Of a DNA stretch of 64,000 bases, positions 46,905-58,200 are shown in pieces. The stretch comes from Mesostigma viride. Its lineage: Eukaryota; Streptophyta; Mesostigmatophyceae; Mesostigmatales; Mesostigmataceae. A program made the position numbers and the translations under genes. Below the pieces are notes generated by a model that saw only the letters and a program-made list of their open reading frames with translations, did not search any database and had not been told where the DNA came from. The stretch is from NCBI GenBank assembly GCA_009746045.1, contig RPFO01001162.1, positions 1,127,478-1,191,477 of the forward strand, read 5' to 3'. Position 1 is the first letter of the stretch, and each line of letters starts with the position of its first letter.

Positions 46905-48259
46905 CTAGTCTGAGGTGGCAGGAGGGGGCTGCCAGGGCTTGTGGTCAACGTGGATGACCGCCCCCCTCCAGTATACCGGCTTCCCCCTTGCGCTCTGCCG
47001 GAGCTGAAGGTAGGTCGGCCATAGCTCGCGTCGCCGCTGTTGCTGGGCCAGGGTCAAGTCGTCGTCCAGCGTGAAGCGAGTCTCCGAGAGCTTCTTGCGG
47101 CATGGAACGCCAGCTTGTCCGCCATGTACTTAAAGGTGAGGAGCACGGGTGCCGGGCCAGCCTTCCCCCGCGCGCGGGGGAGGCGGACAGCCGACATGTC
47201 CAGCTCACCAGTGAGTAACATGGGGGCAAGAATGGCGCGCTTAAATGCCTCAAGAAGGCTCGTGGAGGTCTCACCTGCCAGCTGGTCGAAGTGCTTGACG
47301 ATGACATTGTGGCTGCGCCGGGCGATGTCGGCTTCCTCGCGAAGGTCGAGGGCTTGTTGCTTGAGTTGTGCCGAGATGGTGGAGGTGGTGGAGGTGGTGT
47401 GCTGCTTAAGCAAGTCCGCCCAGGTGGAGGGAGCATCGCCCGCCGAGCCAGCAGGCGCCGGCTGGGCGGCGATGTCCTTCACCGCCTGGGCGGTGAGGCC
47501 GGCGGTGTCATGCAAGCTCTCAAGGGCGTTGGCGGTGGCTTGAAGGCGTTGGTCGAGGTCGAGGAGCTGGGCTTTGATGTCGGCAGTGGAGGCGGAAATG
47601 GCAGTGGAGGTGGAGGCGGCGGCGGTGGAAATGTGAGGAAGTTCAGCAGTCAGCGTGCCGCCGATTGCTGCTATGTCGGCAGCAAGGGGGGTCACGTGCT
47701 GCTGAAAGGCTTCCGTGAGGATGGAGCGGAGGGTGGGGACGGAAAGGGATGAAGCCCAGATCTCGGCGTCAGAGCGCTGGAGAAGGGAGTTGAGGATGGC
47801 GTGCTGGAGATGGGGGCGGAAGCCGCCGATCAGATGGTAGGGGTTGCCCACGCGGCTGCCGTTCGGGGCGAGGAGGCGGTTGGTGGAGTAGAGATGGAGG
47901 CACAGGTTGTTAAGCGAAGCGTAATCCCCGAAGAAGATGCAGCGCATAGCATCGGTCGGAGAAATGGTGGCCCAGTCGTAATCTGCGACCTTGAAAGGCC
48001 GGGGACGAAAGCTCGGTTCTGTGTATTGGGGGCGTGAAGACCCTCCTGTGTCGTCGGCTGGGCGGGTGCGCTTGGGGTCAGGCGATGCAGATGGCGAGGC
48101 GTTAAGCCCGGGGGGTTGCGGGACGACCACCAGTGCACGACTAGTGTCATCGCCGCCTGCCGGACCTGATGGCGAAGCTGCAGCCGGAGCTGCAGACGTA
48201 TTGTCATCGCCGAGCGCGGCCGCCAGGCTGCGTTGCGTCGGGGCGCGTTTGTTCGCCAT
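46905..48259 (-). pseudogene. Half-LINE ORF1 protein (LINE ORF1-like RNA-binding protein), one frameshift
   Basis: ATG at 48259, stop TAG at 46905-46907, about 450 codons. Residues 1-80 are Ala/Pro-rich and basic (KRAPTQRSLAAALG). Residues ~190-300 are heptad-rich, suggesting a trimerising coiled coil. Residues ~300-440 form an RRM-like/C-terminal RNA-binding region: HNVIVKHFDQ, RLPRARGKAGPAPVLLTFKY, DDDLTLAQQQRRRELWPxYL, VYWRGAVIHVDHK. LINE ORF1 proteins bind their RNA as a chaperone in the retrotransposition particle. A 4-nt deletion near 47103 (compare 51837) shifts the frame after LAF; otherwise the frame is open. No endonuclease or RT follows the stop: the 3' UTR begins directly. Confidence 0.8.
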
Positions 48260-48437
48260 ATATTGCGTTTTAGATTATATCAGCATGTGCGTCTTAGAAA
48301 GACGAAGCGATAGTGATATTCACGGCTAAATTCGGTGCTCAAACGTGAAAGTTATGAGCGCCGACAGCCATGGCTACCTCGTGGCCGGATTCGTGGCTGG
48401 GAGATCATGTAGTAATGGATGGATGGAGTAAGACAAC

Positions 48438-50130
48438 CAGTGAACGCCAATACGCCGTATAATACGGTAAATACGCCGTATTATACAATACGGCGGGGTT
48501 TGGCGTACTAACGTACTAGAAATACGGCGTATTGCGTTCTCAACGCCAATACGGCGCATAATACGTATTTTTCGCGTATTATACGGCGCCCGGCTCCGGA
48601 ATTTGGCGCCAGAGCTAGTTTTGGCGTTGCTGACCTAGGCAGGTACGCAGCCTGAACCGTACTTGGGGAGTACGGGCCTACGGTTGGTCCCGCTTGTCAT
48701 CTCTGCCAGTTGACGGCGTGGGTAAACGATGGCAAAACGAGACCGACTTGCATAAATATGATAGTTGACCTCCGCGGCCATGGAGGTGCAGAAATCTGAC
48801 TGGTATGGGAGCATGGCTTGACATTTTGAACTGCAATTTTGCAGGCATGATCCATAGGTCCTAAACAGCGTATATCATTGGCAGGCAACGCCTGGGTGTG
48901 CGCAGATATGTCTCGACCCTATGCTCGGTGCAGCAACCTCGTTTGATCAGCGACCAGGTCGGTCGCCATGCATGTGCTAACTGTTACTAGGCGGGAAATA
49001 AGTCGATACGTTTGTACGCGGATAGATGTGTAAAATATATTGCTGACATGTTTTATTGGCGACGACGGCCAGGAAAGCGGCTCGCAGCTACATCGATGAG
49101 GTGGGCATCCGGCTACCTCCAGCAAGGAAGGTAATTAATCTGCGGTTTTGATCTGGTATGTGCTATCCTGTTCACGTTTTATTGCATACTGTATCAAGGT
49201 TTTGGGTCGAATCGTATACCTATCAATAAGTTCATGGTTGTAATAAGGAATTAGTTCAATTAGCAATCTATATACCATGCAGTGGATGAGTATCACACTT
49301 CATGACCTTTATGTAAACAACAAACTGTCGACACCCCCTAGGGCTCCCCCAGAATAGATTCTAGCCAGCTGTCTAGAAGAGGCAATCGACATAGCTTTTA
49401 CATTGTAGCATGACTTGCCATGTATTTCTCGAGCATAGTATACTGATCTAGCCCCAACGGCTTAGAGTAGCCCCAACGGTTTAGAGTGGCATGAACGCAA
49501 TCACATTAGCCCAGCCATGGCTCAGCGTGGCCATTTGCTTATGCCTTAGCAGACGCCCGTTGAGCCCACTTCACCTTTCTTGTACAGCATCAGCTATGCT
49601 TCAGCCTACCTCTGGTATCGTTAATAATGGTTGTCCCACAGTGATGCGCCCCGGCCCCGTGATGTGGATAGAGCGCTCGATGTGGCCTGCCCACCGACTG
49701 GTGGGCGGTGGCAGTGAGAGAAGCTAGGGCGCCCTCCCTCCCTCTCATTGTGTACAGGGGTTGAAGGTTCCTCTACTTTGTATTGGCACCCACGTGACGC
49801 AGTCACGTGATAATTAACTAATTAATAAATTAATTACACTTCATACAATTGATGAGACAACCAAGTGAGTGTCAAACGGCTACCGGCGACCTCTACGTGC
49901 ATTGTATTGTTTTTCATCAAGATTGAGACATTAGCTAGAGTTTTTGAGAGGCACGCCCATGGGATAAACACCTTAGAATATTTTATCCTAATTGAAAATC
50001 CACTTTTCCGGTCAAAAAACCACTTTTTTTTTTTTGGCGTATAATACGCGTATAATACGCGTATAATACGGCAATACGCAATACGCCGAGGTTTTGCCGT
50101 ATTGCCGTATTGCCGTACTGGCTCACACTG
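48438..50130. mobile_element. hAT-like non-autonomous element, 1.7 kb
   Basis: Termini CAGTGAACGCCAATACG / CAGTGTGAGCCAGTACG (inverted) are flanked by a perfect 8-bp TSD AAGACAAC (48430-48437, 50131-50138). Subterminal blocks are rich in TATAATACGG/GCGTATTATACGG in both orientations (48440-48600, 50035-50120). No transposase seen; the interior is AT-rich with a (TTAA) stretch near 49812-49836. Confidence 0.85.
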
Positions 50131-50439
50131 AAGACAACTATGCCTGGACGCATGGGGATGATGGATGGGTAGACGCAATCCTACCGGTCGATTCCGCTAG
50201 TTCCTAGCTTTACAGGGTTGCACGGGCACCACGGCCCGAATCGCTATGAATGCCAAACTGGGTCGATCTCGCGCGGAGCCCCCACTGACTTGGGGGTGGT
50301 CTCCTTCATCGCTACCTGCCACCTATCCTTGTGAGCCATCTGCCCCCATAAGTATCAGATGTCCAAACCAGGAGGCTGCCCGCGGGGGTGCGCCCGTCCT
50401 GTCTAGGGCCGGTAGCGTGCACATGCCTAGCCTATTACG

Positions 50440-52306
50440 GAAAGTCCACGGATGGCGGCCCGGCCTGGGGCACGCCATGTGAAGACATGTATCGGGACCG
50501 CGTCAAGCTGCTGGGCAGCCTGCTCCCCAGCTGCGAGGTACGTTGATGTGGACCATCGCATCTCCCTCCCCTGGCACGCTTTACGCCAGTACCGGGCCCT
50601 GTGGCGCAAGCCCCTGGGCAAGATCGAGAAACAGGACCTGTTCAAGGTCCTCGTCCTTCCTGTTCTCACGTATGGGGCCGAGACGTGGACCCTCACCGCC
50701 GACCTGGCCCGCAAGCTGGACGGCGCGGTCACTAACATGCTGCGTTCCATTTTCAGAGTAGGATATGCTGCTCATGTCCGCAACGAGGACCTGTACCAGG
50801 GCATGCCATACATCACCAGCACCATTAAGCAGCGGCGCCTGCAGCTAGTAGGGCACCTAGCTCGCACCAACCAGGTAGACACCTCACGTGGCCCCCCCGC
50901 AGGACTGCGACCAGCTCAGCCTGGCCGGCACCTCCTGACGTGGGCCGGGCCCCGTGATGTTAGACGCCGCTTGCAAGGCCCGCACCTTCAAAGAACAGCT
51001 AGTAGAGGACATGGGGGGCCTAGGCCTCTCCGTGATTTGGACGAGGATGATGGACAAGGCCAAGTGGGCCCAGGTCATAGAGGATAACAAGCCCCCCCCT
51101 GTGGGGAAGCGCCCGCGTGTGCAAACCCGTGGGAGGCACGCCAGTGCTGTATAGATAGATGTTGTAGTTAGTAATGCTGTTAGATAGATGTCGTAGGTAA
51201 TTAATTAATTAATTATCAACATCACTCCGTTGGGAGTCAATGTAGCACATATCCCTGAGAAGGGGCATATGGCTTTAAATACATCCTAGGCTACTTCATG
51301 CAAGGGTGGGAATGTAAGCAACACTTGCTCTAGGTGCCGCAAGGGCACCGGCACCACCATGCTGTCTCAGGTTCAACCCAGCTAAGGGGATCCTGGCACG
51401 GGGGAGGAAGATCATCATGGCTATGCAAGGGCTAGGGCATGGCTTCTCGACAGAGAGCATCTCTCTGCATGGCATAGCATGGCTAAGTTCTTAATGCAAC
51501 ATCCATGGGGGTCCCATTATAGACAAAGCATGGCTGAATGTTGAAGGCATCATCCATGGGGGCCATTATGGGCGCACATGCGCGTGGGCCACATGCTAGG
51601 CTAAGCCTTACTAATCTACACTACTGGTATATATATTCCTAGTCTGAGGTGGCAGGAGGGGGCTGCCAGGGCTTGTGGTCAACGTGGATGACCGCCCCCC
51701 TCCAGTATACCGGCTTCCCCCTTGCGCTCTGCCGGAGCTGAAGGTAGGCCGGCCATAGCTCGCGTCGCCGTTGTTGCTGGGCCAGGGTCAAGTCGTCGTC
51801 CAGCGTGAAGCGAGTCTCCGAGAGCTTCTTGCGGCATTTAAGGAACGCCAGCTTGTCCGCCATGTACTTAAAGGTGAGGAGCACGGGGGCCGGGCCAGCC
51901 TTCCCCCGCGCGCGGGGGAGGCGGACAGCCGACATGTCCAGCTCACCAGTGAGTAACATGGGGGCAAGAATGGCGCGCTTAAATGCCTCAAGAAGGCTCG
52001 TGGAGGTCTCACCTGCCTGCTGGTCGAAGTGCTTGACGATGACATTGTGGCTGCGCCGGGCGATGTCGGCTTCCTCGCGAAGGTCGAGGGCTTGTTGCTT
52101 GAGTTGTGCCGAGATGGTGGAGGTGGTGGAGGTGGTGTGCTGCTTAAGCAAGTCCGCCCAGGTGGAGGGAGCATCGCCGTGTCGTAGGTAGCTGATGTAG
52201 ATAGCTTAGACCGGTAGGACTGTTTGCACCCACCCATCCATCCATCGGGGTTAATGCTCCGTGACTCCCCAACGGGAGCACGAGTCTAATTAATTAATTA
52301 ATTAAT
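50440..52306 (+). mobile_element. RTE-like LINE, 5'-truncated, with half-LINE C in its 3' UTR
   Basis: Plus frames encode the post-RT C-terminal region of RTE/CR1-type elements: VKLLGSLLPSCE, RISLPWHALRQYRALWRK, VLTYGAETWTLTADLARKL, MLRSIF, LYQGMPYI, RRLQLVGHLAR, then in a shifted frame (50954-51154) LSVIWTRMMDKAKWAQVIED. At least two frameshifts (near 50540 and 50945) make it non-functional. The 3' UTR (51155-51199, 52180-52260) ends in CCATCCATC, hairpin CTCCCCAACGGGAG (52265-52278), 8-nt spacer CACGAGTC and a TAAT tail (52287-52306). Confidence 0.85.
51200..52179 (-). mobile_element. Half-LINE copy C, 5'-truncated, young
   Basis: A 980-bp copy: the last ~175 codons of ORF1 in one open frame (start of match ~52178, stop near 51640), 3' UTR, hairpin (51224-51237), spacer and ATTA tail. 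An 11-bp TSD TGTCGTAGGTA (51189-51199, 52180-52190) places it in the RTE-like LINE 3' UTR. Nearly identical to copy 2 (17596) and to the ORF1 end of copy B. Confidence 0.95.
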
Positions 52307-53606
52307 GTGAAGACAAAACGTCCGGGCTGTGCGGGCTTGGTGCCATGGCTAGTCTTTCTGATGTGTCTACCTGATCTGTGCGGGCCAGGTGCCTGGCTAG
52401 GCCCAGCTAGGGGCCTGTGCCTAAGAATGTGGGAAATATATTGCAAATCGGCGTACCAATCCTCATTGCTAATGTGCTAACCGAAGGGGTCCACAAATCT
52501 GGACTGGATTCTAGTCCGCGGGAGATCTGGCCCGCGATGGTTGTCGCAGCGAAACTTGAACCTCTCTACGCGTAATAGCCAGCCATTCCCAATGGGACGT
52601 GCTGGCCCGTCTCACCCCACGCACTACAAGCGAAATTTATTGACAAAAGAATCGTTCATCGTAAACAATTACAAGGTGTGCTGCATATGAAGTCCTGCCC
52701 AATGCAAGGCTTTGGTTACTGTATCCACAAAAGGCATCGCAGGAGTCTGAGGGGCACACGCACATTATTCCTTTCAGGTAACTGATGGCCACCAAGAATG
52801 TCTGGACAAGAATAAGACAGGTATAGTACACGGCAGACAATAACAACACCACGGTTCTTACCGTCCACTCAAACCTAGGTCATCGCAAAACCAGTCACTT
52901 TCCAGGACTCTTGCAGGCAACTGCAAGCCTTCCGTAGTCAATGCCCTAACTAAACCCCTTTGCGACATAATGTCATCTTTCTACATGTTATGGAGCACCC
53001 AAGGGCAGCGTCCTCACAGCTGACCCGTTACACACGGCACCTGCAGGGGAACCGTTTATCCGCTGCCCCCCTCGTACTCTCTACAAATCACCCCACTGAC
53101 ACCCTCACATCACCAGGCCAACTACAACTTCTCGTCCATTCCCCCATGATTCTTCTCAGCTCGAAATCCTTTCCTTCTCAGCCCCGTGCTCCATCCTTGC
53201 CGGCAGCCATCCGCATCAATCAAGCTGGCGCGCATCTGCCGTGGCGCATTCGTATGCCTGGTGCCAGCGCAGGCCACAGGGGCACAAAGGGGCTCACCAC
53301 CACCACCACCAGCGGCCACAGCACCAGCCAGGACCACACAACTACACACGTGGCGCCAACCACACAAGGGGGCCAAGGTAACAACACGTGGGGCCAAGGT
53401 GGTGAGGGAGGCCCCCAGCGCTGGTGCCGACGGCAGTCCTCAGGTTGCACTGCCGAGGCTGCCATCGTGCGCATTCCGCATGCATGAATGCATCATGACA
53501 TCAACGCAGGAGTGGATCGTGAACTTTTGTCCCCACATGCTCCTCACGACCACCCAAAATAACTGGGATGGCGCATATGCCTGGCCCTGTGCTGTTGCAC
53601 GGCCCT

Positions 53607-53660
<54 letters not shown>

Positions 53661-55277
53661 GCCGCAAACTACGGCAGCAACAGCATGTCGTCAAGGTACA
53701 CATCCAAATGCCAAGCGCCTGAAGCCCACCAGCAGCGGTGAGTGCATATCCCTCGGCTCATCTGCATCAAATAATCATCTATCAGTAGTTGGGTGGGGAA
53801 CCTACAGGGGACACACCAGGCAGAACCGTACGGGCAAGTTGAACTACTGGACCCTGCCCTGCCCCCACCAGCTGCACGTGGGTGGGGCAATCACCCCGCT
53901 TCCAGTCTTGGCAGTAGTGTGGTGGGGCCAACCCAGGCAAGCACTGGGAGACGGCACAAAGCACGGCACTTCTTCCCGAACCGCCGCCCATGCTGGCCAA
54001 TGGTAAGTGCACGCCACTTAATGCCTGGGGCATGCATTCAGGTCAGCAACGGCTATAAAACTGAAGGGGTTTCACGAGTACAGCCCCGCGCTCATGCCAG
54101 CTGGTGCATGCAGCGCTGCCATCACACGCCACCACGAGAGGTCTGGGCCCATGCCCCAAGACCGCGTCCCAAGCACCTGCGGCGCTGCATCCATGCGACC
54201 ATCAGCGGATAGGCCCATCACAGGGCGCACACTTGGGCCCGCTGGGAACCACCCTCTGCCCAGGACCAGCTGGAGAGGAGGGCAAGCCAGGCAAGGCCAC
54301 CACCGACCATGACGGCTCTGGGCACCGCATACCCCCAATGGGCTGCTTTGCCATCACAGCATGCCCACCCCCCTATTCCCATCGTCTACAGGCTGCCGCT
54401 GCACCACCAAAGCGCCACCGGTCCTTGGGCCGCTTGAGGACCCCCCACCGTCACCATCCTTGTTGTTTCTCCTCGCTTACCCAAGTTCTTGGAACAGGCT
54501 CCAGCCATGCGCAGAGTGACATGGAGCATGCCACCGGTTACGGATGCCATGCACACACAAGACGGTGGACAACGGGGGTGGGAGCTCCCCTTTCCCTTGC
54601 GGTGAAGCCCCACATGAACAGGACCCTGCCGCGCTGCCATCCACGGCAAAACTCCCAAGCTTATACAATACTCCGCGCCGCGCCGCCCACCGCTGCAGAA
54701 CCGCCTGGTAGCAAAACAACCGACGCTGCACGCAACACAAGAACGCCTGGTCCCCCCTCAGCAATCTCCACATCAGCATCACCGCGACCACGAGAGGGGC
54801 AGCCAAGCAGTGGGGATCGCGCTTTCCTCCGCATCGTTGCCCCCCCAAGCGTGGGAAATACGCCATCGGCTACCCTGATTGGATGGGCCCAGAAGCCGCT
54901 ATCTCCACGCGGTGACGTGTTTTGGAGAATAAGATGGCAATCCCAGTGACAGATCCGGCCACGCACGCACAGTGATGGATCCCGCCACACAAGCGCAGTG
55001 ACAGGATGCCTCGGCCACCCACCGGCTGGGATGCAGTAGCCACAGGGGACTTATGCTCACGTGACGCAGTCTACGTGTAAACTAATCAATGATGCAGTAG
55101 GATCATCCCCGCTCGCATGTGACAACCATCCGGGTCAAACATCATCCTTGATCCATCCGGGTTGCAGCCGGGCCCCCTCCTGGCCATGGGACTTCCCTCC
55201 ATCAGGCAGGTTACTATAACCACCCCAGCCACCCCTACGCCGCCTCAATCCTCACATCCCTCGGTACTATAACCCCA
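52307..55277. other. No gene recognised
   Basis: GC-rich at 53000-55000 with several long frames on both strands (281 codons at 54104-54949 plus; 129 codons at 54477-54866 minus). None has motifs I can support, and they overlap antisense, which is expected in GC-rich DNA. The sequence downstream of the 55278 stop may include its 3' UTR. Confidence 0.4.
53608..53654. repeat. (CA)n microsatellite
   Basis: About 23 uninterrupted CA dinucleotides. Confidence 0.97.
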
Positions 55278-58200
55278 CTATAGCGCCTCAGCCATCTCCA
55301 GCTCCACCTGGCCCGCCTCAAGTGCCAGCTCATCGTCCGCAGGCCGCATGTCCCGATCCGGAGACGGAGACATCCCCTTGGAGCCAGTGGCAGGGGCACC
55401 GTTCGCAGCCCCCGCTACTGCCACTGCCGTCACCATAGACATGGCCTGTGCTGCCTCTGGCAGTCGCATGGGCGATGAGACTGAGTCGCTTGACCTGCCG
55501 TACGCCACGTCCATGCCATCCACGCCCGATGACGACACCGACATGGGCTGGGGGCCCAAGTGGGAACCCGTAGAAACAGCTCCCACCCCATCCTTGCCAC
55601 CATCTGCCGCCACCTGGGGCCCGGCCTTTGGGTTATCTACCGACGCCCCCCCCGGCCTGCTACTGTTGCTGCTGTTGCTGCTGGAGCTCGTGGCCACCGG
55701 GTGCTTGTGCATCTTGTTGCGCTTGCTGTGGCCCGACTTGTGCGGCGTGCCACCATCGCTGTCTGCGGGGGATCCAGGTGAGGAGCAATAGGGTGAATTG
55801 GTGCCCCTGGCGTCCGCCCCCTGCGCGCCACGTGGCGAGGACACAGCGACCGGGCCCATGAGACCCTGGCTCAGGGCACTAGCCTTCGGGGTGGCCCCTT
55901 TGGCTGCATTGCCAGGCGCACCCTCCCGCCCCGCCACAGCGCTCGCGGCAGCGTTAGTGCTGACGCTGATGCCCCCGGATGCCTCCATGGAGACGGCGGG
56001 GGCACCGCGGCTATCGCTACCGGTGCTGCCAGAAGAAGCACCTTTTGGTGTTGACGCCGTCTTGATGGGCGGAAATGGCCCCATGGCTCCCAAGGCCCCC
56101 CCACGCGTGCTCCCACTGGCATCTGTCTCTGGACCCATCCGCCCTTGTGCCGTACCTGCCGTGGGGGATGGGTGCGGGGATGCGGTTGTCACGGCTGCAG
56201 CATTAGTGCCGGGGATGGATTCCGTGGCGGCGCCAGCATGAGGATCCAACACCACGGCAGCCTTCCTGGCGGTGGGGGACGACACGGCGCCGGCAGTAGA
56301 TGTAGGGGCTGTCGTTGAGGCGGGCGCGGGCGCAGACTTTTGCGCGCTGACCGCAGACGCCGAGGTGGACGCCATCATGCTGTTGTTGGTGGTGATGGAA
56401 GTGGCGGTGTTATTGGTATCGGTAGTGTTGCTATTAGTGCTTGCTGGCTGCATGTTGGTGCGCGTGGGTGAGAACGGCGTTGTTGCACCGCCCCGCAGTG
56501 ATGCGGCGCTGGGCGTGCCCTCTGTGTCGGAAACCGCGCCCTCGTCATACGGCTTGAGCAGCTGCGCGTTGAACGCGATCAGGGGGGACTTGGCAATCAG
56601 ACCACCCGCGTGCTTGGCCGGCATGTGCGCGCCCAGCGAGTCGACACGCAGAAGGCTGCCACCCGGGGTTGCGCCCAAAGAGCCCGAGCTGGACGTGTGC
56701 GTGAGCATAGCAGGGGTGCCGCCCCCGCTTGTGGTGCCGGCAGGGGTGGAGGGAGCGCCACCCCTGGGGGTTGCGACCGACATGGTCACCGTCGCGTCGG
56801 CCGGGTTGCCTCCCAGGAAGCGGGTCACCGCAAACCGAACGGAGGGGTCAGCACGCGCCGCGGATGACAGCAAATACGCGGCGTCCACCGCTAGTTGGTA
56901 GCGAAGGGCGACCAGCTCGCCAACGTCACCCTCCCCGCCCTCCCTGCCCTCAAAACGTACTCCACCCGACACCCGCCCGTCTAGACCGGCCTGCGCAGCC
57001 GCCCCCTCCGCCTCTCCCTTTGAGATGGCATCCCCCCCCGCCATGGGACACATCATGGTGAGCGCGCGCAGCATGACCCACACAAGGCGCCGGCCCAGCC
57101 TTTCCTCCGCACACAGCCACACGCGGCGCTCCATGCCCGTGCCCATCCCACACAGGTGCAGGAAACCGATCAGGCGGTAGAGCGACTCGCATCCTCCCGC
57201 GTCCAGCGAGAGGCCCGTGCGGCCGGGGCCACTGGGCGATGCGCATGAGTCCTGACGGTCCAGGGACCCTGGACCGGCCACCTCATCCACCGGTGATGGC
57301 ATAGCCCCTTCCCCTCCCCCCAGTGCAGGCGTGGCGGGCGCATCGCCCTCCTGTGGACTGGCCGCCGGTGCTGCCTCAGGGAATGCCTCCAAGGGTGGGG
57401 CAGTGCCCACCCCCTCCAGCGCCTCCACGGACGCCAGTAGGGACTCCAACAGCGCGTGCCATCGGGGGCCCATCTCCACAGGTGCGCCGGCCGCGAGCTC
57501 CATGTCGAGCGCCTGAGGTGATTTGGCGGCGAACATGCTGCCGGTGGGCTTGGGCGGTGCGGGGGGGGCCTTGTCGCCCAGCACGTAGCATGAGACGAGC
57601 TTGGGCCGGGTCTCAGTGCAGAGGAACTTCAAGAGGGGCATGATGGGCCCGAGGCAGCTGCCGGCGCTATCTACGGGGCGCGCCAGCATGACCGCGAGCC
57701 GCTCCATGTGCGCCAGCATTAGCGACTGGCAGAACCCCTCGCGCCCCCTTGCCAGCATGGCCAGCGAGTGGCTTGCCTCGGCCAGCGTGTCGACCAGGTA
57801 GGCCGCCAGCCGCTGCAGGCGCACGTCACCGGCCTCCGCGGCATCCTGTTCCAGCTCCGTGGTCACGTGGAGCGCCCACTCGAGCGCCGGCGTGCCGTCC
57901 AGCAGCACACCCGCGCTGCAAAAGTACTTTGCAAAGCTGTCCTTCCAGGCCATGCGCGTGCGGTGGTATAAGATGCGCGCCTGCCGTCGCGGCGCTAGCA
58001 GCGCGGGGGGGATGCCCTCCACCACGTAGTGCACGCGGCTGGACTGGGTGGCGTCGTATGAGACCGCCAGCAAGTGCTGCGGGGGCACCTCGGGCGTCCA
58101 TGCCCCCAGCAGGAGCAGGGAATGCACCAGCTCCAACCACACGAGGAGCATGTCGGCCCCATCGAGCACCGAGGTGGGGCCGTTGGACGTGCCTGCAAAC

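Larger units (their letters stand above)
39670..48390 (-). mobile_element. Half-LINE copy B, full length, hosting four nested insertions
   Basis: Its own sequence is 48390-46903, 42528-42479 and 40068-39670, about 1.93 kb in all. It has a 5' UTR (48260-48390), ORF1 (46905-48259), a 3' UTR, the hairpin (39705-39718), spacer TGATGTTGA-type and a TTAA tail (39670-39696). It is interrupted by half-LINE G (which carries a TTAA element) and by two LINE family T insertions (one carrying the 3.85-kb element). Confidence 0.85.

Noticed and set aside
54104-54949. 281-codon plus-strand frame
   Set aside because: GC-rich DNA with equally open antisense frames, Pro/Ala/Arg/His-rich translation, no motif.
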